NCBI GenBank assembly: GCA_016839655.1
Contig: JAEOTW010000015.1
Span: 1 to 23,892 of the forward strand
Direction of reading: 5' to 3'
From: Promethearchaeota archaeon
GTDB lineage: Archaea; Asgardarchaeota; Lokiarchaeia; Sigynarchaeales; SOKP01
DNA length: 23,892 nucleotides
In this document: piece by piece, positions 7,797-15,675 of the stretch
Position numbering within the stretch: the first letter of the stretch is position 1
How the letters are laid out: every line of letters begins with the position of its first letter
Program-made: the position numbers and the translations under genes
Notes under the pieces: model-generated
The model's database searches: none
What the model saw: only the letters and a program-made list of their open reading frames with translations
What the model was told of the DNA's origin: nothing

Positions 7797-8420
7797 ATGA
7801 GTCCTATAATTACGCATGAAGATGAATTAATTTTAGCCAAGGCTGAGAAAGACCTTGTCTCTCAATTTAAGAAACTGGCTAAAGAACAGAAAAATCTCAT
7901 CAGTTCTCAAATGAAATACGCAGAAAGTATCGCGAGTGCAAATAATACTCGAGAAATGCTAAACCGCACATTTAGAGATGTATTAAAACAGATGCAGACT
8001 CTTGCCCGAGAACATAGATCGAATATTAAAGATGAGGAAGTTAACCTATATAAAGATATAATTTCAAAAAATGATGGCTATATTAAAGCAAATAATATAT
8101 ACTTAAATGCCATAAAGGATCTTGCTGTACAAAAAGAATATCTAGTACAAAAAAAAGAAGAATTTGTAGATTCTTTAGCAGAGCTCGCTAATAAAAGATC
8201 AATAGTCATTAAAAGAGCATTAGATGCCGAAAAAGCAAAAAACAAATTAATTGATGGCGATAAATTAAACATCCTTGACCAACAATTGAATGATGTTCAA
8301 AGAGATTTTGATAGAGCTCGAGATATATTCATTAAAAAAATATATCAATTTACTGAGGTAAGAGATGAAATAAATACCCTCTGGATTAAATTAAAAGACA
8401 CTATTACCGAATTGAGTTAG
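7797..8420 (+). CDS. All-helical coiled-coil protein with BAR-domain-like (SNX-BAR/Vps5) character
   Basis: This 207-aa protein is predicted entirely alpha-helical, with no signal peptide and no membrane segment. It seems to form three long helices: about 6-70, about 78-145 and about 150-205, broken near EHRSNIKDEE and KLIDGDKLN. The second and third helices (YLNAIKDLAVQKEYLVQKKE, then RDFDRARDIFIKKIYQF) follow the spacing of sorting-nexin BAR helices. In those, Y-x-x-x-x-x-x-K is followed by an R/K-rich turn, then F-x-x-x-x-x-x-I-x-x-E-x-x-x-F-x-x-x-R. Here IYQFTEVRDEI fits the last block. The length also fits a BAR unit. Helical proteins match each other easily, so a generic coiled coil is the main alternative. 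It has its own promoter and a GAGGGA ribosome-binding-like sequence. Confidence 0.6.
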   Translation: MSPIITHEDELILAKAEKDLVSQFKKLAKEQKNLISSQMKYAESIASANNTREMLNRTFRDVLKQMQTLAREHRSNIKDEEVNLYKDIISKNDGYIKANNIYLNAIKDLAVQKEYLVQKKEEFVDSLAELANKRSIVIKRALDAEKAKNKLIDGDKLNILDQQLNDVQRDFDRARDIFIKKIYQFTEVRDEINTLWIKLKDTITELS

Positions 8421-8426
8421 ATCTAA

Positions 8427-8454
8427 CTTTTCTTTTCTTTTATATATTTTTTTT
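8427..8454 (+). terminator. Oligo-T tract after the BAR-like gene
   Basis: ACTTTTCTTTTCTTTTATAT followed by eight T residues begins within 10 bases of the stop codon. It is a typical archaeal T-tract terminator and separates this gene from the polyproline gene. Confidence 0.5.
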
Positions 8455-8548
8455 CAAAAAATTGATTGAGCTTTAACTTAAATTTATTAAATTAAAATCT
8501 ATTAAATTACTAGATAATATTAAAAATTACCAGACTTAAAGAGTTAAT

Positions 8549-8983
8549 ATGTGTGCTGAAGAATTTGCAAGCTTCTTAGATAGTACTCGAAAAGCGCCAC
8601 TTGAAGAAAAATTAAATGCTTTTGGTGATATTATTGAAAAGATAATGTCTATTGTTCTACGTATCCCTGATTTAGTAGATCAATCCTTAGGCACTGTAAA
8701 TGAAAAAGTATCAAATTTACAAAACCAAATTAATTCTCTTAATAATCAAATAAGATCGGGAGGTTCTCCAACAGCAGCTGCAGCATCTCCTGTAGCAGCA
8801 CGTGCACCTGGAGGTTCCCCTGGAGGACCTCCTCCACCGCCACCAACTGGTCCACCTGGAGGTCCACGAGGACCTGGTACTGCCCCTGGTCCTGCTAGAC
8901 CCGCAAGTCCAGTATCCCTTCGGGGGGCGATAATGGGCGAGTTGAAGAGCTTGTTCGCCAAACGTAAGAATCAATCTGGCTGA
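8549..8983 (+). CDS. Coiled-coil / polyproline protein with a basic C-terminal helix
   Basis: This 144-aa protein has three parts. Residues about 15-69 are helical and end in a heptad-like coiled coil (VNEKVSNLQNQINSLNNQI). Residues 70-120 are low complexity, rich in Pro, Gly and Ala, with six consecutive prolines at 94-99. Residues 123-140 (SLRGAIMGELKSLFAKRK) form a basic amphipathic helix. In eukaryotes, polyproline next to a short actin-binding helix is the layout of WASP-family nucleators, and profilin binds polyproline. R125-G-A-I-M-x-E-L-K recalls the first half of a WH2 motif but lacks the G-x-x-L-K-K part. The Pro/Gly codons make 8760-8900 strikingly GC-rich for this genome. The role is unknown; cytoskeletal scaffolding is an inference. 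Confidence 0.75.
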   Translation: MCAEEFASFLDSTRKAPLEEKLNAFGDIIEKIMSIVLRIPDLVDQSLGTVNEKVSNLQNQINSLNNQIRSGGSPTAAAASPVAARAPGGSPGGPPPPPPTGPPGGPRGPGTAPGPARPASPVSLRGAIMGELKSLFAKRKNQSG

Positions 8984-9043
8984 TTTCCGTTACCAAACAC
9001 TAAAATCAATCATTTTGATAGATTAATACTTATTATTTATAAT

Positions 9044-9172
9044 ATGAATACTATACTTAATTTGGATAATTCTTCTTTTATTGATGATCGATCTTCTAAG
9101 GGATTATTCCTTAAAGCTATGAATCTTAAAGATTTTAGATTGAAGATTGATTTAGGAAGTGTATGTAATTGA
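9044..9172 (+). CDS. Doubtful 42-aa ORF
   Basis: An ATG at 9044 opens a 42-residue frame (MNTILNLDNSSFIDDRSSKG...) that ends at TGA. It fills most of the gap between two convergent genes. It has no motif and no clear ribosome binding site, and it ends four bases before the Elf1-like stop. It may be chance, the tail of a lost gene, or a small real protein. Confidence 0.2.
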   Translation: MNTILNLDNSSFIDDRSSKGLFLKAMNLKDFRLKIDLGSVCN

Positions 9173-9175
9173 TTA

Positions 9176-9754
9176 TTAGAACTCTAAAAATCCAGGATCA
9201 TCAAATATATCTTCGATTTTTCTTTCTTTCTTAATCTTAGTATCACTTTCAGCAAATAAGGATTCTTCATCAGTTCGAACTCCCCGATCTAGTTCTTCTG
9301 TATCAAGTTTTAATAACGCATCTTTTTCAAGTTGCTTATATTTTTCCGCTCGCGTTTTCCAAGTATCGACTTCCTCTAAATTAACATTATCTTCTTCTAA
9401 TAATATCCCTGCTTTTGTTTTACATAAGTCTGATAAAATGGAATAGGATAAAGCAAGTTCTCCCCACTCATTTTCATCTTTTAATTTTACAATCCGTCTT
9501 TCTAATCTTTGGAGCTCTTGATCCGCATAATAAATATCAATAAAATCCCCAAAGGCATCAACTGGTTCTGAGATTGAATTAACTAATACCTCCTTTGTTA
9601 AACTGCAATTTCCACATTTTACCGTTGCAAAAGCACCTTTCTTTTTAAGATCTGTTACTTTTACACTTTTTTCACCACACTCTGGGCAAGTGAAAATTTT
9701 TGGGACTCTCTTTACACGTTTTGGACTTACTTGTTTTCGCTTTCTTCTTCCCAT
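9176..9754 (-). CDS. Elf1-like transcription elongation factor with acidic C-terminal extension
   Basis: I chose the ATG at 9754, giving 192 aa, because the protein then begins MGRRKRKQVSPKRVKRVPKI, the basic N-terminal tail typical of Elf1 proteins. An upstream in-frame start at 9796 would add 14 atypical residues. The zinc ribbon uses C23, C26, C47 and C50 (CPEC and CGNC, 20 residues between pairs), and VDAFGDFIDIYY matches the end of the Elf1 domain. Elf1 binds RNA polymerase during elongation in eukaryotes and some archaea. The usual protein is about 80-90 aa. This one adds roughly 110 residues of charged helix ending in KIEDIFDDPGFLEF. It converges with the polyproline gene and diverges from the large operon. 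Confidence 0.85.
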   Translation of the reverse strand: MGRRKRKQVSPKRVKRVPKIFTCPECGEKSVKVTDLKKKGAFATVKCGNCSLTKEVLVNSISEPVDAFGDFIDIYYADQELQRLERRIVKLKDENEWGELALSYSILSDLCKTKAGILLEEDNVNLEEVDTWKTRAEKYKQLEKDALLKLDTEELDRGVRTDEESLFAESDTKIKKERKIEDIFDDPGFLEF

Positions 9755-9839
9755 AAATATCACACTAAAATAGGATAAAACTATATCAGTTTTCAATTAG
9801 AATAAAGAAAGGGGAAACTAAAATATTTTTGCTTTTTTG

Positions 9840-9853
9840 TTAAATACTATAAA
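9840..9853 (+). promoter_or_regulatory. Candidate TATA box of the eight-gene operon
   Basis: TTAAATACTATAAA is identical to the element at 7761-7774 and ends 24 bases before the ATG at 9878. It is the only promoter-like element I see for the whole operon, whose later genes are packed too tightly for strong separate promoters. Confidence 0.55.
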
Positions 9854-9877
9854 GGATTTTAGTAAAATTTTTTAGGA

Positions 9878-11053
9878 ATGATTAATTATTCTAATTACTC
9901 TTTTTCACTGAAATGCTTGTGCTATTTAAAAAAAATTGAGTGGATTTTAGGTATGGAGCATAGTAATTTAACATTGGAACATGATAAAAATTTGATTAAT
10001 AGCGTTCTCGATAATTTAGATATGAGATATGTAATCATTTTCTTATACATCATTAGGAATGATTTATTTAAGGACTTGAAAGACAGTACCCTAATTGAAT
10101 CCTATGAAAGAGTGCTTATATTGGATGATATATACAAAAGTAATATTACAAAATTTTGGAATGAGGAATTTATCGAGATTTACATAGATCTAGGATTAAT
10201 AAAAAATATTCGAAGTTTGAGAGAATTTGAAAGAAAAGAGGATGATTTTATCATAAAAGTAGGAGAAGAAACAATTACTATTGAAAATGATATAATTTCT
10301 GTTCCAGATGATATCCTATATTTAATAATAAATAAGAAATTTAAATTTTTAAACAAGAGAAATTTTAATTTAGCACTTACCAGGTTAAAAGGAGTAAGAT
10401 GTGAAAAAAGCAATGTGATACATTCATTAATTCTAGGACTTGGTGAACATGATTATACATTGCCTGATGATTTTTATTATATTTTAGACCAATATGGGAA
10501 TATTTATCAATCAATCAAAATTGAAATTACAATTGAGGGTTTTTATCAAAGGTTTAAAGAAACCTTAGAGAAAATCAATGAATTTGTGAAGTTTTTTGAT
10601 CCAGCACTAAATAACAAATTAATTATGAAAAAAATCAATAAAGCAATTGAAGAAAGTAAAGATATAATTCAATACCTTAAGGATGAGAAGGTTGATCTTT
10701 CAGATAAATTTAATATTGATAAAATTGATCCCACTGCTGATATCTTTAAAGAATGGAATTCTAAATTGCTATCATTATTAACATATAGAAATCAGCTTAA
10801 AGATATAGATGAAAAATTAATGGATTTGAAAAAGATTTATTCTGGTAAGGAAAAAAAATATAGTTATTTAGAATTTATAGAAATGATTTCTTTTAATGAA
10901 GATGGAATTGTGGATATTATTCAAAAAACCCTGATAGAATTAAGAAAGCAATTGATTATGATTAATGAAAATATGGATACATTCACAGAAAAAAAATTAA
11001 AATTATTAAATTTGGATTATGAAAGATTAATAATAATGAGTAGTGATGAATAA
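9878..11053 (+). CDS. Operon gene 1: helical protein of unknown function
   Basis: This 391-aa protein is not recognised. The first 25 residues contain three cysteine or hydrophobic clusters (SLKCLCYLKKIEWIL) and may be non-coding leader. An in-frame ATG at 9953 (MEHSNLTLEHDKN) is a plausible alternative start, but the TATA-like element favours 9878. The middle (about 90-200) is a mixed alpha/beta region. From about residue 215 the protein is helical with heptad character (FKETLEKINEFVKFF, YRNQLKDIDEKLMDLKKIY). It has no nucleotide-binding motif and no membrane segment. It opens the operon, two bases before gene 2. A structural subunit of the complex proposed for this operon is the simplest guess. 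Confidence 0.8.
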   Translation: MINYSNYSFSLKCLCYLKKIEWILGMEHSNLTLEHDKNLINSVLDNLDMRYVIIFLYIIRNDLFKDLKDSTLIESYERVLILDDIYKSNITKFWNEEFIEIYIDLGLIKNIRSLREFERKEDDFIIKVGEETITIENDIISVPDDILYLIINKKFKFLNKRNFNLALTRLKGVRCEKSNVIHSLILGLGEHDYTLPDDFYYILDQYGNIYQSIKIEITIEGFYQRFKETLEKINEFVKFFDPALNNKLIMKKINKAIEESKDIIQYLKDEKVDLSDKFNIDKIDPTADIFKEWNSKLLSLLTYRNQLKDIDEKLMDLKKIYSGKEKKYSYLEFIEMISFNEDGIVDIIQKTLIELRKQLIMINENMDTFTEKKLKLLNLDYERLIIMSSDE

Positions 11054-11055
11054 AA

Positions 11056-12024
11056 TTGAAATGTCCCGCCTGTAATATTGAAATGGAACCTTTAGTAGCA
11101 GGAATTTTTCAATGTCCGCAATGTAAGAAAATAGTTAAAGAAAAAGATGTAGAATCAGAAACAAAAGAAAAAAAAGAAACTCAAGTTGGGGGTTTTCAAG
11201 AGGGTGATTACTTTCATAAAAACGTAAGCCTAAATAAGCAATATGAAATCTGTGAAAAAGGCATTAAAATAAGTAAAACTGAGAATCGATTATTCGCAGC
11301 TTTGATATGCCATAGTGCATATTTGAAGGATGAAAAATATGTAAGATTATCATGGTGGAAGAATTTTCAACATGCGGGTATGTTCAAAATTTATGACAAA
11401 TATGTTTTAAATAATATTATCATTGCTTTAGAAAAAATTGATGAATCTTTCGACGATATTTGGAATTGGAGTGGAAAGTTCGGTAAAAAAAAAAATAAGA
11501 CAGAAGAAGATCTACAAAAAGAGAAACAATTAGATATAATAAAATATAGGATTCTTGAAAATAGAACTTGTCCAAAATGTCAGAAAAAAATGGACAAAAT
11601 GAAATCCCATTACGAGTGCCAACATTGTGGAGAAATCGTGATATTAGAAGGATATAACCAACCCATTTTTAATATTCTTCCAGAAAATATTGATCTACGA
11701 TTTCATGCAAATTTTCCAATTAATTTTTATTTACCTGTGAGCGGTATAACTCTTAAATGGCTGATGGGAGAATGGAAAGCATTGGCAGTTATTTATTCCA
11801 AGGATAATCCAAATAAAAAATGGTTGAGGTTTTATTGGTGGGTTCGCGATTTGAGTAATATTTTAAAATATGGCCAAAGGGAGATGGGAAATGGCACTCA
11901 GATGGGGTGGAAAGCCCAGAGAGGGATATCATCCCCTAATCTATATGATAAGAAGCTTGTTAAACCATTAATTAATGCGTTAAAAAATATCTCACATGAA
12001 TTAAATTGGACAATAATTAATTAA
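11056..12024 (+). CDS. Operon gene 2: tandem zinc-ribbon / Trp-rich domain protein
   Basis: This 322-aa protein starts with TTG AAA two bases after gene 1. It is an internal duplication. Each half has a zinc ribbon (C3, C6, C20, C23; and C172, C175, C188, C191) followed by a domain of about 65-90 residues. Matching blocks are YVRLSWWKNF (95-104) with WLRFYWWVRDL (256-266), and IYDKYVLNNIIIALEKI (112-128) with LYDKKLVKPLINALKNI (296-312). A linker rich in Lys and Glu separates the halves. The Trp/Arg-rich strands suggest nucleic acid binding, perhaps distantly like PC4-type single-strand binders. That is only a suggestion. The family is not recognised. Confidence 0.82.
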   Translation: MKCPACNIEMEPLVAGIFQCPQCKKIVKEKDVESETKEKKETQVGGFQEGDYFHKNVSLNKQYEICEKGIKISKTENRLFAALICHSAYLKDEKYVRLSWWKNFQHAGMFKIYDKYVLNNIIIALEKIDESFDDIWNWSGKFGKKKNKTEEDLQKEKQLDIIKYRILENRTCPKCQKKMDKMKSHYECQHCGEIVILEGYNQPIFNILPENIDLRFHANFPINFYLPVSGITLKWLMGEWKALAVIYSKDNPNKKWLRFYWWVRDLSNILKYGQREMGNGTQMGWKAQRGISSPNLYDKKLVKPLINALKNISHELNWTIIN

Positions 12025-12045
12025 AAGTGTGAAAAATAGAAAAAA

Positions 12046-13185
12046 ATGACAGAAATCGAAGATATAACTTGGAAGGAACTTTTAAATAATTTTCAAGAAA
12101 ATCTTGAAAAAATAGTAGAAGAACTACAAAAAAGAGATGTAGAAAACATTCCTGGCGCAAAAGAAGCATTGATCCAAAGATTAATTAATATGAAGCTTCA
12201 TTTTCCGAGAAATAATGGAGATATTTTAACAAAATCAATTAATGATAAGATACAAAATGCTTTTTTTCCCAATACGAAGAGTTTTTCTGAAGCTTTACAA
12301 AAAATTTTAAAATCAAGAACTCATGAGCAAGATTTTATAATCAATGAATTGCTAAATGGATTTATAACATCTAAAGCAAAAGCTATAGCATCTGGAACTC
12401 AAGGGCCAATAATAGATAGAATCGTTGAGGCATTTAGTAAGAGAAATGACTTCCATATAGTAGATCACCAGTTTTATGCAATGTTTGGAGATCCAAATAA
12501 GCCTCGTCATTATGTGAAAAAGCAGCTTGAAGAGCTTTCCAATATGTTTGGACTTATATCAAAAGAACTTGTAATTGAGAAGGATGTAAGAAGGAGTGAA
12601 GAAAAAGTATACGTTTTTTACACATTTCCAGATGAAATCATAAGCATCCTTGAAGAAAAATATTTGATTATTGATGAGGAATTGGGATATGCTATTGTGT
12701 CAGAAGAGTTTGATAGGAATGTTTTTATAAGCATGTTCTTAGCAAACTTAGCAATAAATAGGGATGATGTAGATAAAATTGGTGGAGCATATACAATTAA
12801 TGGGATTTCAGCGATATTTGCATTAATCCTACTCCTTAGTTTCATGCCAAAATTAAGTTTAGATGAGACTAATCCCATTTTAAATGACCCTAATTTTAAC
12901 GAGAAAAATATGAGTGTAATTCCAAAATCTTGGATGATGAAACAAGTTTTAGAACCATTATTCGAACCACTTATCAAAATTATAGCTTATCGAATAGGAG
13001 GAGGATTTTGGTTATCTAAAATAATTGATTCAGAAATTAACAAGAAAATCCATAATCAAATAAGATTTCTCCTCAAAGATGTTAATAAATGGATTTTAGG
13101 TAATCTATGTAGAGTTGAAATACCTATTTTCATTGAAATTTCTAACATATTTACTGAAATTTTAGTAGGGTATAATGAAGAATAA
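12046..13185 (+). CDS. Operon gene 3: helical protein with possible winged-helix region
   Basis: This 379-aa protein is not recognised. The N-terminal 130 residues are helical. Residues about 135-200 (VDHQFYAMFGDPNKPRHYVK, then a charged helix and the strand VYVFYTFP) could form a winged helix. A hydrophobic helix at about 250-268 (INGISAIFALILLLSFMPKL) may be buried in the core or be membrane-associated. The C-terminal part is helical and ends in FIEISNIFTEILVGY. No catalytic motif is visible. It lies 21 bases after gene 2 and 26 bases before gene 4. A kleisin-like or scaffold role in an SMC-type complex would fit its context but has no direct support. Confidence 0.8.
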   Translation: MTEIEDITWKELLNNFQENLEKIVEELQKRDVENIPGAKEALIQRLINMKLHFPRNNGDILTKSINDKIQNAFFPNTKSFSEALQKILKSRTHEQDFIINELLNGFITSKAKAIASGTQGPIIDRIVEAFSKRNDFHIVDHQFYAMFGDPNKPRHYVKKQLEELSNMFGLISKELVIEKDVRRSEEKVYVFYTFPDEIISILEEKYLIIDEELGYAIVSEEFDRNVFISMFLANLAINRDDVDKIGGAYTINGISAIFALILLLSFMPKLSLDETNPILNDPNFNEKNMSVIPKSWMMKQVLEPLFEPLIKIIAYRIGGGFWLSKIIDSEINKKIHNQIRFLLKDVNKWILGNLCRVEIPIFIEISNIFTEILVGYNEE

Positions 13186-13211
13186 AATTATATAAATTTA
13201 GGGGCAAGAGT

Positions 13212-14510
13212 ATGAGCTATAAGAAAAAAACTACCAGAACAGTAAAATCAGGAAGAAAGAGAGAAAAATGGACCGACATTTTGCCAAGATATTTAACCTT
13301 CTTAAGCCATATGCGTCCAATCCTAAGAGAAACAAGAAGAATAATTATTGATTTAGATGCGGATTTATTACTCGATACAGAAATTTTAGATAAAATACGT
13401 CAAGAAGAAGAAAAAAGGAATATCCGTAAAGTTAGAGCACTTTCAGAATTCTCTGCCATGTATAGATCAAATATTTACGAGATTATTAAAGATTTTATTA
13501 TCAAATATCGAGAAAAAATTCCAATAATAGATATTAAAGATTATATCGTAGAATTTCTTCACGAATCAATTGATGCATTGAATGTTTTACGCCATATCAC
13601 AAACCCTGATGAAATAAATTTAGAAAAAACATATTTATACCAATTAATTAAATTTATTGAGGATAAACTATTCCCAAGAGGCGCAAACTTAAGAATTATT
13701 TACAATAACTTGCTACAAAATTCCGCTGATTTTTACGAGTGTCAGCGCCATCTTTTAAAACCTCACACATATTATAGGGAAAAATTAGAAAGTCCAGATT
13801 ATTTTGAAATTCCTGGGATATCCCCCAAAATATATCAAATAATTAACAATATAACCTCACTCTTTAATTTAGACCCTAATTTTGGAGAATTCCCAGAAAA
13901 AGAAAATTATGAAATTCCAATGATATTAAAAAATGAAGTTTTTTTACCGTATATTGATTCAATTGCTAATGCCGAAGAGGAGGCTTTAGAGAAAATAGCT
14001 GAACGAATTGGTTTAAGGTTAATTGATGGGATATTTATAGCACCACAAGAGGATTTTGCAGAAATTTTATTAGAAAACAACTTTTTACGTGATAATAAGC
14101 AATCAGATGGAACAATAAGATTTTACCCACAATTTAGTAATGAAACCCTAATATTGTATTATTCCGCTTTTGCTTCTCAAAGACGAGGCTTTTTATCAAA
14201 GGAATTAGTTAACTGGATTTCTATGAATTGTGCATTCTTGATATACATGGGTATTTTAAAATGGAAACTATCTGATGAAAATATTTTTTACACTATCTTT
14301 AAAGATCTTCAAACAAATGAAAAAGTACTTCCATATTTAATGAAATTAATATGTTTTCCAAATTATTTAGGATTAGATAAAATGAAAATTAGAGATTCAG
14401 TTCAATATCGAAAAGAAATTTTCAATTTTATTGGATCCCAAATAGATAATCTTAAAATATTAATAAATGAAATAGCACTCTATTGTGAGAGCTTTGAATA
14501 TAAAAATTAA
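13212..14510 (+). CDS. Operon gene 4: basic-tailed helical protein of unknown function
   Basis: This 432-aa protein begins with a basic tail (SYKKKTTRTVKSGRKREKW) suited to nucleic acid contact. The rest is predicted helical throughout, with motifs such as IIIDLDADLLLD, EKIAERIGLRLIDGIFIAP and FPNYLGLDKMKIRD. There is no nucleotide-binding loop, zinc site or membrane segment. A GGGGCAAGAG stretch precedes the ATG and may be a weak ribosome binding site. The next gene's start lies about 17-20 bases downstream. I do not recognise the family. The tail suggests it may tether the operon's complex to DNA. Confidence 0.8.
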   Translation: MSYKKKTTRTVKSGRKREKWTDILPRYLTFLSHMRPILRETRRIIIDLDADLLLDTEILDKIRQEEEKRNIRKVRALSEFSAMYRSNIYEIIKDFIIKYREKIPIIDIKDYIVEFLHESIDALNVLRHITNPDEINLEKTYLYQLIKFIEDKLFPRGANLRIIYNNLLQNSADFYECQRHLLKPHTYYREKLESPDYFEIPGISPKIYQIINNITSLFNLDPNFGEFPEKENYEIPMILKNEVFLPYIDSIANAEEEALEKIAERIGLRLIDGIFIAPQEDFAEILLENNFLRDNKQSDGTIRFYPQFSNETLILYYSAFASQRRGFLSKELVNWISMNCAFLIYMGILKWKLSDENIFYTIFKDLQTNEKVLPYLMKLICFPNYLGLDKMKIRDSVQYRKEIFNFIGSQIDNLKILINEIALYCESFEYKN

Positions 14511-14530
14511 AAACAATACCTATGAGTTGA

Positions 14531-15646
14531 AAAATTATACCAAAATCTACTATTGAAAATGAAGATAAGTTAATATTCTCTGATGATGTTATTAAAGAAC
14601 GACTTGGAAAATATGGAGCGATTTATTTTCCATCGGACATAAAGGAAACCGTAGAGGATATATTAGGAAATGAAAATAAAAAAGAAGTGTTGGATGATTT
14701 TTTTAAAGCCCTTAAAAAATATAATGAATTTACTGAAAATTTAAAGAATACAAAATTAGCTCCAAATCTTACTGTCCTTCTTTATGGCCCTCCTGGTACA
14801 GGAAAAACTTCCCTAACAAGAGGATTTGCTAAGAAATACGATATTCCAATATGTGTTGTAGAGTCTGATAGACTTGTTTCACCTTTACTTGGAGATACTA
14901 TTAAAAATATTCGTGGAGTCGTAGAATTAGCAGCTGAAATTTCTAAAGAACGAAAAGCTTTTATATTATTTTTTGATGAAATCGATGCAATTGGCTCTGA
15001 AAGATCGAATATTCATGAAGTAGGAGAAATAAAAAGAGCAGTAATTTCTTTCCTCCAAGTAATTGACAGAATAAATTATGAAGGGGTGCCTCTTGCGATT
15101 TTTGGAGCTACAAATCATCAGCATCAGTTAGATTCAGCAATATGGCGTCGATTTACCTTCCATTTTAAATTTGATTTTCCTGATTTTCATTTACGCAAAA
15201 AAATTATTGAATCTTTTATTAGTAAAGTAAAAAACGCGAAAATTGGAGTTGATGATTTGATTTTTTCAAATTTAAAAAGTGAATATGAAAAAGTTCAAGC
15301 AGTTTCAAAGGATTTAGAAGCAAAGTTAGGAAGATTTATATCGGAATTTGAAAATGGTATTTTATGGGAAGAGTTCAGGAAAAAATTTAAATCAGGTGGC
15401 CTTTTAGAATTATCATATGGATATTCTGGATCAGATATTGAAAGAGGCACAAGGGTTGCCTTATTAAAATCAATTAACACAGGAATTTTGAATTATGATG
15501 ATTTTTATAATTCTTTGAATTTGGTTGGGGGTACGGCTATTCATGTTGAAAGACAAGACGTCTTAAGTGATGCTAAAAAGGCTCAAAATAATACAAACGC
15601 ATATAAAAAAAAAAGAAATAAAACTCTTGGACCTCCTGAAATTTAA
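14531..15646 (+). CDS. Operon gene 5: AAA+ ATPase, start unresolved
   Basis: The frame is open from 14531 (371 residues), upstream of the first GTG at 14687, and that extra sequence looks coding (FSDDVIKERLGKYGAIYFP). It has Walker A GPPGTGKT (86-93), Walker B AFILFFDEID, sensor 1 FGATNH, an arginine-finger region DSAIWRRF and a sensor-2-like GYSGSDIERGTR. This places it among classical AAA proteins of the FtsH/spastin type. A charged insert of about 60 residues (EYEKVQAVSKDLEAKLGRFI onward) separates the last two motifs. No protease or MIT domain follows. Just upstream, in frame, is ATG AGT TGA. One base out of frame is TTG AAA, the start style used by other genes here. A one-base error in the A-run would restore it. 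It probably remodels a partner from the same operon. Confidence 0.88.
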   Translation, partial: KIIPKSTIENEDKLIFSDDVIKERLGKYGAIYFPSDIKETVEDILGNENKKEVLDDFFKALKKYNEFTENLKNTKLAPNLTVLLYGPPGTGKTSLTRGFAKKYDIPICVVESDRLVSPLLGDTIKNIRGVVELAAEISKERKAFILFFDEIDAIGSERSNIHEVGEIKRAVISFLQVIDRINYEGVPLAIFGATNHQHQLDSAIWRRFTFHFKFDFPDFHLRKKIIESFISKVKNAKIGVDDLIFSNLKSEYEKVQAVSKDLEAKLGRFISEFENGILWEEFRKKFKSGGLLELSYGYSGSDIERGTRVALLKSINTGILNYDDFYNSLNLVGGTAIHVERQDVLSDAKKAQNNTNAYKKKRNKTLGPPEI

Positions 15647-15675
15647 AATTAATCAAAATTTTTTTACCTAACCTT

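Noticed and set aside
8717..8974. Minus-strand ORFs opposite the polyproline gene, rich in Arg, Trp, Ser or Gly
   Set aside because: They are mirror images of Pro/Gly codon repeats. The plus-strand frame has a sensible coiled coil and a normal N-terminus.
12618..12977. Minus-strand 119-aa ORF inside operon gene 3
   Set aside because: It is a shadow of the plus-strand gene, with no motif and no start signal.
14522..14530. In-frame TGA as selenocysteine in the AAA+ ATPase
   Set aside because: A selenocysteine at residue 3 of an AAA+ protein has no known role, and I saw no clear SECIS-like hairpin nearby. A one-base A-run error or alternative start explains it better.
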